A stretch of DNA of 64,000 bases, taken from assembly GCA_003282865.1 (NCBI GenBank), contig QBYK01000001.1, positions 1 to 64,000 of the forward strand. The letters run 5' to 3'. The stretch is from SAR116 cluster bacterium AG-325-I21 (GTDB lineage: Bacteria; Pseudomonadota; Alphaproteobacteria; Puniceispirillales; Puniceispirillaceae). The position numbers and the translations under genes are program-made. The notes beneath the pieces were generated by a model that ran no database searches, was not told the DNA's origin, and was given only the letters and a program-made list of their open reading frames with translations. Shown piece by piece: positions 12,407 through 24,251 of the stretch; the stretch's first letter is position 1, and each line of letters starts with the position of its first letter.

Positions 12407-13219
12407 ATGAAAGAGTCAGCTTTTGACCTAGCAGAACACAATGCCGATTCCAGCCAGAATATCGCCGCGCAAGACGTCGATCAAGATAGCATAGATTTTG
12501 GCTATCGCACTGTCCAGCGCAGTGAGAAGGCGGGGCTTGTGCGTGGAGTCTTTAATTCCGTTGCTGGACGCTATGATCTCATGAATGACCTAATGAGTGG
12601 CGGAGTCCACCGGCTTTGGAAAGCCGCAATGATTGATTGGATGGCGCCACAGCCCCACCAAACACTTATCGATCTAGCCGGAGGAACTGGCGATATCAGC
12701 ATGCGTTTTTTATCTAACGGTGGGGGAATAGCTTGTATCACGGATATTAACCACGCCATGTTGCAGGTAGGCCGTGGTCGTCGCGATTTGGAGCGCATGG
12801 CCGGTCAAATTAGTTGGTGTGTTGCCAATGCGGAGACCCTGCCTTTTGACAGCCAAATCGCAGATTTCGTCACAATTGCCTTTGGCCTTCGCAATATAAC
12901 CGACCGGCAAGCCGCTTTGAGCGAGGCATATCGAATTTTAAAACCCGGTGGGCGATTTCTTTGTCTTGAATTTTCACATGTGCAAAACCGACCACTGGCA
13001 AGGCTCTATCACGGTTGGTCATTCAAAGTCTTACCAGTTATGGGCCAAGTCATCGCCGGCGACGCTGACAGCTATCGCTATCTAGCTGAATCCATTCGTA
13101 CCTTTCCCACCAAAGAAGTGCTTGCAGATATGTTTGCCCAAGCTGGGTTTGCTCATATACGGGTGCGCAGCCTTTCTGCCGGGATTGCGTGCATTCATTC
13201 CGGTTGGAAGCTTGATTGA
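12407..13219 (+). CDS. ubiE: ubiquinone/menaquinone biosynthesis C-methyltransferase UbiE
   Basis: GVFNSVAGRYDLMNDLMSGGVHRLWK, DLAGGTGDISMRF, CLEFSHVQ. Confidence 0.96.
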   Translation: MKESAFDLAEHNADSSQNIAAQDVDQDSIDFGYRTVQRSEKAGLVRGVFNSVAGRYDLMNDLMSGGVHRLWKAAMIDWMAPQPHQTLIDLAGGTGDISMRFLSNGGGIACITDINHAMLQVGRGRRDLERMAGQISWCVANAETLPFDSQIADFVTIAFGLRNITDRQAALSEAYRILKPGGRFLCLEFSHVQNRPLARLYHGWSFKVLPVMGQVIAGDADSYRYLAESIRTFPTKEVLADMFAQAGFAHIRVRSLSAGIACIHSGWKLD

Positions 13220-14739
13220 TGGCGTTCGACGGCCTCTCCATGATGCGCGCCTTGGCACGACTACCGCATATTGCATGGCATCTTGGGCGTGCCGGTGTTT
13301 TAGGGCATATGACCAATATAACCATATTGCCAAGCTGGTTACGGCAAACCTGCCGCATTCTCGATAAGGCTGTGCGGTCGCGGCGGGCGGTCAAGGATGC
13401 TGGGGGAGCCTTATGTCAGGCACTTGTTCGGCTTGGTCCTGGCTTTGTTAAATTTGGTCAGGCATTATCAACCCGTTCAGATTTGATTGGGCCCAAACTT
13501 GGCCGCTCATTAGCAATGCTGCAAGACAGGTTGCCACCCTTTGCAGCGTTACGTGCCCGACAGATTGTAACTAGTCAGACCGGCCTACCAATTGAGACGG
13601 TGTTTAGCCAGTTTGATGATGAAGCCGTAGCTGCCGCTTCAATTGCCCAGGTACACCGTGCCATTCTTGCCGATGGAAGAGCGGTTGCGGTCAAGCTTTT
13701 ACGACCAGATATTGAAAAGCGCATGCAAGCGGACACTGCGCTTTTTTATTCCCTTGCGCAAATTCTTGAATGGCTAGCCCCAGGGCTCCGGCGGCTTCAT
13801 TTGGTAACCGCCGTTGCCCAGTTCCGCCAATTGTCCAAAATAGAGCTGGATCTTCGTCTTGAAGCCGCGGCAGCGGGCCGCCTTGCTGATAACATGCGTG
13901 ATGATAAGGGCATTTATATCCCGTGGGTTGATCTCGAAAATAGCACTAGGCAGATGCTTATCATCGAATGGATAGATGGCATACGCATCGATGATGTTGC
14001 CAACCTAACCAAGGCTGGACATGATATTGGCAAAATTACCGAATACGCGGCGCGCAGCTTTTTCAACCAGGTGTTTCGCGATGGCTATTTTCATGCCGAT
14101 ATGCACCCTGGCAATATTTTTGTGCGCCCCGACGGAACCTTAGTTCCAATTGATTTTGGCATTATGGGCTATCTTGATTTTCGAGACCGTCTATTTTTGG
14201 CTCGCCTGCTCAGTGCAATGCTGGATCGTGACTATGATATGGTTGCGACTCTGCACAAAGAAGCTGGCATGCTTAATGAGAATGTTTCGGTGCATCAGTT
14301 CTCGCAATCGGTGAGGGCAGTAGCTGATCCGGTCATGGGCAAAGCACTTGGTGACGTTTCACTTGGCCTTGTTCTAGGACAAATTTTTCAGCTTGCTACC
14401 CGTTTTGAAATTGAGGTACAGCCCCAATTCAATCTTTTGCAAAAAACCATGATGATGGCTGAAGGCGTTGCCCGGCAATTGAACCCCAGCGCAAATATGT
14501 GGCAATTATCACGCCCACTTACCAATGACTGGATGGAGAGCCAGGCCAATGTGAAAACACAAGCCAGACGGATATTTGATGAAGCAACGCAAATCCTTGC
14601 GCGGTTGCCAACACTTATCAATAATTTTGAGAAGGCCCAAGAAAGACAAGCACCTCCACAACCATCCGTTTGGCCCGGTAGGATCGCGCTTTTGGCCCTT
14701 TTACTTGCGGTCATAAGTTTATTCACAAAATTAAATTAA
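13219..14739 (+). CDS. ubiB: UbiB/ABC1-family ubiquinone biosynthesis kinase-like protein
   Basis: LGPGFVKFGQALSTRSDLIG, AAASIAQVHRA, YFHADMHPGNIFV; ATG at 13219 overlaps the ubiE stop. Confidence 0.95.
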   Translation: MAFDGLSMMRALARLPHIAWHLGRAGVLGHMTNITILPSWLRQTCRILDKAVRSRRAVKDAGGALCQALVRLGPGFVKFGQALSTRSDLIGPKLGRSLAMLQDRLPPFAALRARQIVTSQTGLPIETVFSQFDDEAVAAASIAQVHRAILADGRAVAVKLLRPDIEKRMQADTALFYSLAQILEWLAPGLRRLHLVTAVAQFRQLSKIELDLRLEAAAAGRLADNMRDDKGIYIPWVDLENSTRQMLIIEWIDGIRIDDVANLTKAGHDIGKITEYAARSFFNQVFRDGYFHADMHPGNIFVRPDGTLVPIDFGIMGYLDFRDRLFLARLLSAMLDRDYDMVATLHKEAGMLNENVSVHQFSQSVRAVADPVMGKALGDVSLGLVLGQIFQLATRFEIEVQPQFNLLQKTMMMAEGVARQLNPSANMWQLSRPLTNDWMESQANVKTQARRIFDEATQILARLPTLINNFEKAQERQAPPQPSVWPGRIALLALLLAVISLFTKLN

Positions 14740-14782
14740 AAATACTCAAAATCGAATAAATTTGAATTTTTGAGCTATTTTT
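14738..14782 (+). repeat. AT-rich hairpin between ubiB and coaBC (weak terminator or operator)
   Basis: AAAAATA-CTCAAAA-16 nt-TTTTGAG-c-TATTTTT: composite stem with a one-base bulge. Confidence 0.4.
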
Positions 14783-14821
14783 GATAGTTTTCTTTTGAAT
14801 AAATTATAAAAAGGTATATTT

Positions 14822-16309
14822 GTGAATTTATCAGCGCTTATTACAGCATTAGGTGGGCGACGTGCCCTTCAACAGCTTCTAGACGTTGGACCAAGCGCCG
14901 TCAGCAATTATATGACCCGTGGTCATTTACCAAATCGTGTCAAACCGATCATTTATGCTGCCTTGACTGCCAAGGGCTATCAGGTAAGACCTCATGATCT
15001 GGAGATCTTAGCAGGCCCAACGAAATTGCTGATGTCTGACATGATTACCAATTCAGGGCCGCGCATTGTATTGATTATATCAGGGGGTATCGCCGCCTAC
15101 AGGGCCCTAGAGACCGCCCGGCAATTGCAAAAGCGTGGGGCTCGTATCACAGGTGTGATGACTGAAAGCGCCAAGCAATTTATCACCCCCCTTAGCCTTG
15201 CCGCCTTAACCGGTGAAAAATGCTATGATAATCTATTCTCGCTAACGGACGAGGCTGAAATGGGCCATATCCAAATTGCCCGATCTGCTGATCTGGTTCT
15301 AGTGGTGCCAACAACAGCAAATTTCATGGCGCGCGCCAATGCTGGCATTGCCGATGATCTTGCCACCACTATTTTGCTTGCAACCTCGGCCAAAGTGGCC
15401 ATGGCGCCAGCCATGAATCCTGCCATGTGGGCACATCCGGCAACAAAAAATAATTTTACCAGCTTGGCCCAGCGCGGCGTACATATGATTGGACCGGACA
15501 TAGGTAATACCGCATGCGGAGAAGAGGGTGAAGGGCGCATGTGCGAGCCAAGCTATATTGCTGATGTCGCCATGAAATTGGTTGAAGCCCTGCCCACCAA
15601 TCAACCGTCTCGTAATGTTACCAGCAACCAAGGACAAGTTGGTGCCCTTGTTGGCAAACGCGTTATCATCACATCTGGCCCAACGATTGAGCCTATTGAT
15701 AAGGTACGTTTTATTGCCAATCACTCATCAGGCAAACAAGGTCATGCAATTGCCGCGGCACTCGCCGGCCGCGGCGCGAATGTAACATTGGTCAGCGGAC
15801 CGGTGACTGAAACGCCGCCTGGCCATGTCAATCTAGTGCCGGTAACAACCGCAGCTGAAATGCTTTCCGCCTGCACGACCGCTATCGCTGGCAAGCGTAC
15901 TGATATCGCTATTTGCGCCGCTGCTGTTTCCGATTGGCGGGTGACATCCGCAGCATCAAAAAAAATTAAGAAGTCCAATGATCCCAGTACCAAGATGCTA
16001 CTGGAACTGAGCCAAAACCCTGACATCCTTGCCAATCTTTCAACCAGCGAGAACCGACCAAAACTAGTAATCGGTTTTGCCGCAGAGACTGAAAATTTAT
16101 TTGAAAACGCTAAAGCTAAGCGCCACCGCAAAGGTTGTGACTGGATGATCGCCAATCAGGTTGGTGGCGACGATGATCCAGTTTTTGGTAGCACAACAAA
16201 CAAAGCGTTAATGATTACGGAGCGCAACGTTGAAACTTGGCCCAAAATGCAGAAGACTGAGCTTGCGGAAAAGCTAGCGGACCGAATTGAAGCGGAATTT
16301 GCCAAATGA
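14822..16309 (+). CDS. coaBC: phosphopantothenoylcysteine decarboxylase/synthase with N-terminal HTH-like extension (GTG start)
   Basis: [69 protein letters not shown]; first ~70 aa resemble a Cro/YdaS-type HTH in frame with CoaC. AAGG precedes the GTG. Confidence 0.93.
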   Translation: MNLSALITALGGRRALQQLLDVGPSAVSNYMTRGHLPNRVKPIIYAALTAKGYQVRPHDLEILAGPTKLLMSDMITNSGPRIVLIISGGIAAYRALETARQLQKRGARITGVMTESAKQFITPLSLAALTGEKCYDNLFSLTDEAEMGHIQIARSADLVLVVPTTANFMARANAGIADDLATTILLATSAKVAMAPAMNPAMWAHPATKNNFTSLAQRGVHMIGPDIGNTACGEEGEGRMCEPSYIADVAMKLVEALPTNQPSRNVTSNQGQVGALVGKRVIITSGPTIEPIDKVRFIANHSSGKQGHAIAAALAGRGANVTLVSGPVTETPPGHVNLVPVTTAAEMLSACTTAIAGKRTDIAICAAAVSDWRVTSAASKKIKKSNDPSTKMLLELSQNPDILANLSTSENRPKLVIGFAAETENLFENAKAKRHRKGCDWMIANQVGGDDDPVFGSTTNKALMITERNVETWPKMQKTELAEKLADRIEAEFAK

Positions 16310-16755
16310 ACCAAATAAGAATTAAGTTCCGGCGCCTGGCCCACGCAAGTGATCTCGCATTGCCATCCTACGCAACGGAAGGCGCCGTTGGGATAGACAT
16401 TGCAGCTGCCATTGACCGGCCAACATGTCTACAACCAGGGGCCATAATGGCGATCCCAACCGGCTTTGCCATGGAACTGCCTCCCGGATATGAAGCCCAG
16501 ATAAGACCGCGTTCTGGACTGGCTTTAAAACACGGATTAACAATTGCCAATGCACCAGGCACTATTGATAGTGATTATCGCGGTGAAATTGCAGTAATCT
16601 TATTGAATAATGGTAAGCGGGCTTTCACCGTTACTAGAGGCATGCGCATTGCCCAAATGGTGCTTGCTGCGGTAACTATAATAACCCCGATCGAGGTCAA
16701 TGATTTGGATGAAACCGAGCGTGCAGCGGGTGGATTTGGATCAACAGGTTTGTGA
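16306..16755 (+). CDS. dut: dUTP diphosphatase
   Basis: 149 aa; [43 protein letters not shown]. Confidence 0.97.
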   Translation: MNQIRIKFRRLAHASDLALPSYATEGAVGIDIAAAIDRPTCLQPGAIMAIPTGFAMELPPGYEAQIRPRSGLALKHGLTIANAPGTIDSDYRGEIAVILLNNGKRAFTVTRGMRIAQMVLAAVTIITPIEVNDLDETERAAGGFGSTGL

Positions 16756-16761
16756 GGCATA

Positions 16762-17541
16762 ATGCTGAATGACAAGGATCTGGAAAGATATGCCCGACAA
16801 CTTATCATGCCAGCGATTGGCGAGGATGGGCAGGAAAAGCTCTTGGCGGCGCGCGTTCTTGTGGTGGGAGCTGGTGGGCTTGGCGCACCACTGATCTTGT
16901 ATCTTGCTGCCGCTGGCATTGGTACCATAACCATTCTTGATGATGATGATGTCTCTAGAAGTGATTTGAACCGGCAAATCATTTATCGGGATGACGATGT
17001 CGGCTCACCAAAATCGCGGCATGCCGCCAATGCGGCCAGCATGCTTAATCCCGATATAAACGTATCGCGGCTCGCTGTTCGACTTAAACGCAGCAATGTT
17101 GAAAAACTTATAACCTCACATGATATTGTGATTGATTGCACCGATAATGCCAAAACGCGCTATCTGGTGGGTGATGCCGCGCACCATTTTGGCCGGCCGC
17201 TGGTATTTGGCGGCGCAGTTCGCATGGAAGGCCAAATTTCAGTTTTCCAGAGTAGCGTCAAAGGTCATTTTGGAAGCCCATGCTATCGTTGTGTTTTTCC
17301 ATCAATGCCCGATGTCAAACAAGCGCCAGGCTGTTCCGAAGCGGGCATTCTTGGCCCCCTAGCTGGCTTGGTTGGCACTCTACAGGCACTAGAAACCATA
17401 AAACTGATTCTTGGCCAGCCAAGAACCCTAACTGGCAGGCTTTTGCTGATTGAAGGCGCTGGCAGTGATTTTATAGAAATTCGGACAGTCGCTCGCCCTG
17501 ATTGCAGCTGTTGCGGCAAACCTGCAAAAGATATTTTTTAA
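16762..17541 (+). CDS. MoeB/ThiF/HesA-family adenylyltransferase
   Basis: VLVVGAGGLGAPLILYLAAAGIG, DLNRQIIYRDDDVG, CYRCVFP, CSCCGK zinc ligands. Confidence 0.92.
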   Translation: MLNDKDLERYARQLIMPAIGEDGQEKLLAARVLVVGAGGLGAPLILYLAAAGIGTITILDDDDVSRSDLNRQIIYRDDDVGSPKSRHAANAASMLNPDINVSRLAVRLKRSNVEKLITSHDIVIDCTDNAKTRYLVGDAAHHFGRPLVFGGAVRMEGQISVFQSSVKGHFGSPCYRCVFPSMPDVKQAPGCSEAGILGPLAGLVGTLQALETIKLILGQPRTLTGRLLLIEGAGSDFIEIRTVARPDCSCCGKPAKDIF

Positions 17542-17600
17542 GTGCTGAAGACCGCCAGCCTTACGAGCACTATCACGAGGTCTTGTTGCTGACCCTGCTA

Positions 17601-18587
17601 CTAAAACATCGCCTCAATGACGCGATCGGGGGGAGTATGACCATCCCAAAATGTTTGAACATTGATAATTACCTTATCACCCATTTGTAGACGGCCTTCA
17701 ATCGTTGCTGACCCAATATGTGGTAGCAAAACAACATTGGGTAAATCACAAAGGGCGGAGGGAATATCTGGCTCGGTGCTGTAAACATCAAGCCCCGCGC
17801 CCGCGATATGGCGTTGGGCCAGCAAGTCAGCGAGAGCCTTTTCATCCACTACTTCGCCGCGCGATGTATTTACGATATAGGCTGATGACTGCATAAGAGA
17901 AAGGCGGTCGGCCGATAGCAGTTGGTTAGTCGCTGGAGTGTGCGGACAATTCACAGAAACGATATCAACGCGGGCCAGCATTTGATCCAGAGATTCCCAA
18001 TAGGTCGCCTCAAGCTCAGCCTCAGTTTCGGGATGAACAGGCTTGCGATTATGATAGTGAATTGATAGGCCAAATCCGCGGGCACGGCGAGCAACCGCCT
18101 CGCCAATACGGCCCATGCCAACAATACCAAGACGCTTGCCATTAATACGATGACCCAGCATGCCAGTTGGCGACCAGCCTTGCCACTTTCCTGAACGGGC
18201 TAGCGCATTTCCTTCGGCAATACGACGTGGAACGGCCAGAATAAGTGCCATTGTCACATCGGCGGTATCTTCAGTTAACACGCCAGGCGTATTGGTTACG
18301 GTAATTCCGCGTGCTTTTGCAGCGGCAAGATCAATATGGTCAACTCCCGTTCCAAAAGATGCAATAAGGCGCAATTGATCGCCAAACTTTGCAATCAGAT
18401 CCGCATCAATTTTATCAGTAACGGTTGGTACCAGGACATCTGCCGTTTTAACGGCAGCCTCTAAATCATCTCTTGTCAGTGCCTGATCGCTATCATTTAG
18501 AGTTGCGTCAAACAACTCACGCATACGAGTTTCAATTGTTTCCGGCAGTTTACGTGTCAAAATCAATTTTGGTTTGTTTTGACTCAT
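17601..18587 (-). CDS. D-isomer 2-hydroxyacid dehydrogenase (glyoxylate/hydroxypyruvate reductase-like)
   Basis: 328 aa; LGIVGMGRIGEAVARRARGFG, VNTSRGEVVDEKAL, VLLPHIGSAT. Confidence 0.92.
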   Translation of the reverse strand: MSQNKPKLILTRKLPETIETRMRELFDATLNDSDQALTRDDLEAAVKTADVLVPTVTDKIDADLIAKFGDQLRLIASFGTGVDHIDLAAAKARGITVTNTPGVLTEDTADVTMALILAVPRRIAEGNALARSGKWQGWSPTGMLGHRINGKRLGIVGMGRIGEAVARRARGFGLSIHYHNRKPVHPETEAELEATYWESLDQMLARVDIVSVNCPHTPATNQLLSADRLSLMQSSAYIVNTSRGEVVDEKALADLLAQRHIAGAGLDVYSTEPDIPSALCDLPNVVLLPHIGSATIEGRLQMGDKVIINVQTFWDGHTPPDRVIEAMF

Positions 18588-18748
18588 GGAGCGCCCTCAT
18601 AACTTTTTTCACAAATACTTAACGGTAGCTGGCAATAAACCAAATTAAACTTTATCTTCGTCCCAATTCGCTTGATGGAGGTGGATTCTATCTTTAACCC
18701 CTAACATTCTTATTAAAACAACAGAACTCTAACAGAACAACGAGCAGC

Positions 18749-19318
18749 ATGAAAAACAAAATTATCGCAGTAAATCACAATCGTCTGCATCTAGCGCTTT
18801 TTTTTAGCCTCGTGTGGACATCAACAACTTTGCTTTACCCAGTCACATGGATCACGGGGGCTACCAAGGCCACCGCGCAAGAGGTAAAATTAACTGTGCG
18901 AGGAAGCGGGTTGCCAGTGCCACGCTATGTGACACTGAAGTCTGATGAGGCGAATCTGCGAGCTGGCCCAGGGCTTGAATATCCGGTCCTATGGCAATAC
19001 CGCACTCCGAAATTGCCCGTTCGTGTCGATGCTGAATTTGGTATTTGGCGCAAAATAGTTGATCATGATGGCACCGCTGGTTGGATGCATGGCTCAGTTC
19101 TATCATTAAGCCGCATGGCCTTGGTAAAAACCGATATGGCCAAAATCCACGACAGTCCTGATCCAACATCAACGGTCATAGCATTGGCCGAACGTAACGC
19201 ATTGATGATATTGCAATCCTGCCCAAAGTCATGGTGCAGGGTAGAAGCAACAAACGTACGCGGTTGGATCAAACGGCAGGCTATATGGGGGTTACTTCAA
19301 ACTGAAAGCCTTGATTGA
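18749..19318 (+). CDS. secreted SH3-like domain protein
   Basis: Signal-like N-terminus; YVTLKSDEANLRAGPGLEYPVLWQY and GWIKRQAIWGL bacterial SH3 features. Confidence 0.8.
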   Translation: MKNKIIAVNHNRLHLALFFSLVWTSTTLLYPVTWITGATKATAQEVKLTVRGSGLPVPRYVTLKSDEANLRAGPGLEYPVLWQYRTPKLPVRVDAEFGIWRKIVDHDGTAGWMHGSVLSLSRMALVKTDMAKIHDSPDPTSTVIALAERNALMILQSCPKSWCRVEATNVRGWIKRQAIWGLLQTESLD

Positions 19319-19340
19319 TCCAGACGGCCTGCTAGAAATC

Positions 19341-19379
19341 AAAAAACGGCACCACCGGATTATTGTGATGCCGTTTTTT
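19341..19379. terminator. bidirectional intrinsic terminator between the SH3 gene and katG
   Basis: AAAAAACGGCA-17 nt-TGCCGTTTTTT between convergent genes. Confidence 0.85.
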
Positions 19380-19418
19380 ATTCGGTCTTTACTCAAGCCA
19401 TTTTCGCAAAATGATTTC

Positions 19419-21557
<2,139 letters not shown>

Positions 21558-21685
21558 CTAACTCTCCGATTGTACTCACTGAAATCCAGTCAAAAGCATG
21601 AAAGCTATCTTACTTGGCGGCCGGATATGGTGAAGGTTGACTCTATTTAAGAAGATAAGTGTGATGTCGAACCGGGTCAAGGCTG

Positions 21686-21702
21686 TTTAGAGTGATTTTA
21701 AA
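21686..21702. promoter_or_regulatory. Irr-box (ICE)-like sequence between irr and katG
   Basis: TTTAGAGTGATTTTAAA matches 12 of 14 defined positions of a TTTAGAA-N3-TTCTAAA consensus recalled from knowledge. Confidence 0.35.
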
Positions 21703-21802
21703 CTAGCTAGAAACAACTTTTTGGCGGTTAAAACAAAAATTTTTGCTCATCTTGTTTAGTTTATCAGGCCCATTTATTCAGGTCATGTGAGAAGAAGACA
21801 CC

Positions 21803-22255
21803 TTATTTACTTTGGATATGGATAACCACATCAACGGCCTTGATCTCATGTCCATCGGGTGCCTGCGGCAATTTCGCAAGAATCACATCATCATTTGGAA
21901 TATCGAGAAGCTGGTCGTTTGACGCTTCGTAAAAATGATGATGATGATCAGTATTCGTATCAAAGAGGCTGTATTCATTGTGTACCAAAACGCGGCGTAA
22001 TAGCCCAGCCTCAGTAAACTGATTCAATGTATTATAGACGGTGCCACCAGATACCCGTAGGCCTGCAGCTGTAATTTCTTCGGTCAAACTATCAGCGCTA
22101 ACATGACGATGGCGACCATCGAACAACAAAGCCGCAATCGCAACACGTTGGCGGGTCGGTCGCAACCCGGCAAGGCGCAATTGCTCCGCAAATTCTGCCA
22201 ATGTTGACAAATCCGTCCTTTGCTTCACTTTTTGTCGCGCATTTTCCGTCATCAT
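21803..22255 (-). CDS. irr: Fur-family iron response regulator Irr
   Basis: LRLAGLRPTRQRVAIAALLF, VSGGTVYNTLNQFTEAGLLRR, DTNTDHHHHFYEASNDQLLDIP; divergent from fabA as in rhizobia. Confidence 0.88.
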   Translation of the reverse strand: MMTENARQKVKQRTDLSTLAEFAEQLRLAGLRPTRQRVAIAALLFDGRHRHVSADSLTEEITAAGLRVSGGTVYNTLNQFTEAGLLRRVLVHNEYSLFDTNTDHHHHFYEASNDQLLDIPNDDVILAKLPQAPDGHEIKAVDVVIHIQSK

Positions 22256-22492
22256 GGGTTCAAAATGAGCGGTCGCCAGACAAATGTCAATAATACCTTG
22301 GCTTAAAGGGGCGTTTCATGCTTTCTATAGCTGGTTCAGAGCTGCCTTTGGGCTTGGCACTTAAGATCAGAGAACCATGTGATTTGGCTTTGATTGGCTT
22401 TGCTTTTCAGGCAAAGTTGGATACTAGGCAAGCTCAGGGATACCCACAGTCGTGGCCCCCAAAATGAACTGGCCCAAAACAAGGAAGTGATA

Positions 22493-23011
22493 ATGTCGCC
22501 TAACGATCAGAATTCTTTTACCTACGATGAATTGATCACCTGTGCAAAAGGCCAAATGTTCGGCGCGGGAAACCCACAATTACCACTGCCACCAATGCTG
22601 ATGTGTGACCGTATCACAAATATTGATGCAGATGGCGGTGCCTTTGGCAAAGGCCAGATTGACGCCGAATTTGATCTTAATCCCAATTTATGGTTTTTCC
22701 CCTGCCATTTTGAGGGTGACCCTGTTATGCCTGGCTGTCTTGGCATGGATGCGTTATGGCAGTTGGTTGGCTTTTTTTTAGGCTGGTCAGGTGGGCTCGG
22801 CCGTGGACGGGCACTTTCAGTTGGCGAAGTTAAATTCACTGGGCAAATTTTACCAGACAACAAATTGGTTGGCTTTCGCCTCGATATAAAGCGCGTTATC
22901 ATGCGTCGCCTTGTTCTGGGCATTGCCGATGGCAAGGTACTATGCGATGGCCAGGTTGTCTTTGAAGCGAATGATATTCGGGTGGGCTTATTTACCCCGG
23001 AAGGAGATTGA
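22493..23011 (+). CDS. fabA: beta-hydroxydecanoyl-ACP dehydratase/isomerase
   Basis: [31 protein letters not shown]; start set to ATG 22493 ([14 protein letters not shown]). Confidence 0.97.
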   Translation: MSPNDQNSFTYDELITCAKGQMFGAGNPQLPLPPMLMCDRITNIDADGGAFGKGQIDAEFDLNPNLWFFPCHFEGDPVMPGCLGMDALWQLVGFFLGWSGGLGRGRALSVGEVKFTGQILPDNKLVGFRLDIKRVIMRRLVLGIADGKVLCDGQVVFEANDIRVGLFTPEGD

Positions 23012-23016
23012 TAATC

Positions 23017-24249
23017 ATGCGCCGTGTCGCCATAACCGGAATAGGAATTTTATCATCGATTGGGAATAATGTCAGTGAAGTTACTAATTCACTACGCAAT
23101 GGTAAATCAGGTATTGTTGCGGCGCCCGAATATACTGAACTCGGCTTTCGTAGTCAGGTACACGGCACCGTCAAAATTGATGTTGCCGAACATGTTGATC
23201 GCAAGCAATTGCGGTTTATGGGTGAGGGAGCGGCCTATGCAGTGCTAGCTATGGAACAGGCAATTGCCGATGCCGGTCTCGAAGAGAGTGATGTCTCGAA
23301 TGTTAAAAGTGGCCTTATAGCCGGATCTGGCGGACCATCAACAGCAAATCTTCTAGCTGCGTTTGATATAACCCGGGAAAAAGGACCAAAACGCATTGGC
23401 CCATATATGGTGCCACGCTGCATGTCATCAACCGTATCAGCCTGTATCGCTACATTTTTCAAAATTCGTGGTATTAATTATTCGATTTCATCAGCCTGTT
23501 CAACATCGGCGCATTGCATTACAGCTGGCGCTGATGCTATTCGTAGCGGCAGTCAAGACATTGTATTTGCTGGTGGCGGCGAGGAATTGCATTGGACGCT
23601 ATCTGTATTATTTGATGCGATGGGTGCAATGTCGTCAAAATATAATGATACACCAGAACTGGCATCGCGCCCATATGATGTGGATCGGGATGGATTTGTT
23701 ATTGCTGGCGGCGGCGGCATGGTGGTTCTCGAAGATATGGATCATGCGCTTGCGCGCGGGGCCAAAATTTATGCTGAACTTGTTGGCTATGGCGCCAACT
23801 CAGATGGTGAAGATATGGTTGCCCCTTCTGGTGAGGGGGCGCTGCGCTGTATGGAGCTTGCCCTTAACGGCTTTGATGGTAATAAACTAACCGACAAGGT
23901 TGATTACATCAATGCACATGGCACCTCGACTCCTGTTGGTGACGTAAAGGAGCTTGAAGCGGTGCGCAATGTCTTTGAGCCAATCGGCTATCTGCCAGTT
24001 GTAACGTCAACCAAGTCACTCACTGGTCATTCACTTGGCGCAACCGGTGTACAGGAAGCAATTTACACTATAATCATGATGCAGAATAATTTTATTGCAG
24101 CATCAGTCAATATTCAAACGCCCGACACAGCCATTGGAGATATTCCCGTAGCCCGAAACCGCTTGGATGATGTGAGCATCAATCTAGCATTATCAAATTC
24201 ATTTGGATTCGGTGGCACCAATGCCACATTGGCCTTACGGAAGGTTTAG
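23017..24249 (+). CDS. fabB: beta-ketoacyl-ACP synthase I
   Basis: [29 protein letters not shown] active site, [20 protein letters not shown] upstream of ATG 23017. Confidence 0.96.
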   Translation: MRRVAITGIGILSSIGNNVSEVTNSLRNGKSGIVAAPEYTELGFRSQVHGTVKIDVAEHVDRKQLRFMGEGAAYAVLAMEQAIADAGLEESDVSNVKSGLIAGSGGPSTANLLAAFDITREKGPKRIGPYMVPRCMSSTVSACIATFFKIRGINYSISSACSTSAHCITAGADAIRSGSQDIVFAGGGEELHWTLSVLFDAMGAMSSKYNDTPELASRPYDVDRDGFVIAGGGGMVVLEDMDHALARGAKIYAELVGYGANSDGEDMVAPSGEGALRCMELALNGFDGNKLTDKVDYINAHGTSTPVGDVKELEAVRNVFEPIGYLPVVTSTKSLTGHSLGATGVQEAIYTIIMMQNNFIAASVNIQTPDTAIGDIPVARNRLDDVSINLALSNSFGFGGTNATLALRKV

Positions 24250-24251
24250 CC

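Noticed and set aside
14719-14727. Assigning oriC to the ubiB-coaBC AT island or to the dnaA upstream region
   Set aside because: Only single DnaA-box-like matches were seen at each place; alphaproteobacterial origins are often elsewhere, and GC skew cannot be computed here.
15299-15724. 141-aa minus-strand ORF inside coaBC
   Set aside because: Fully antisense to a clear conserved gene, with no recognisable domain; a by-product of the coding sequence.
17530-17590. AAGACC...GGTCTT inverted repeat between the moeB-like gene and the hydroxyacid dehydrogenase
   Set aside because: Only 6-bp arms with a long loop and no T run; likely chance.
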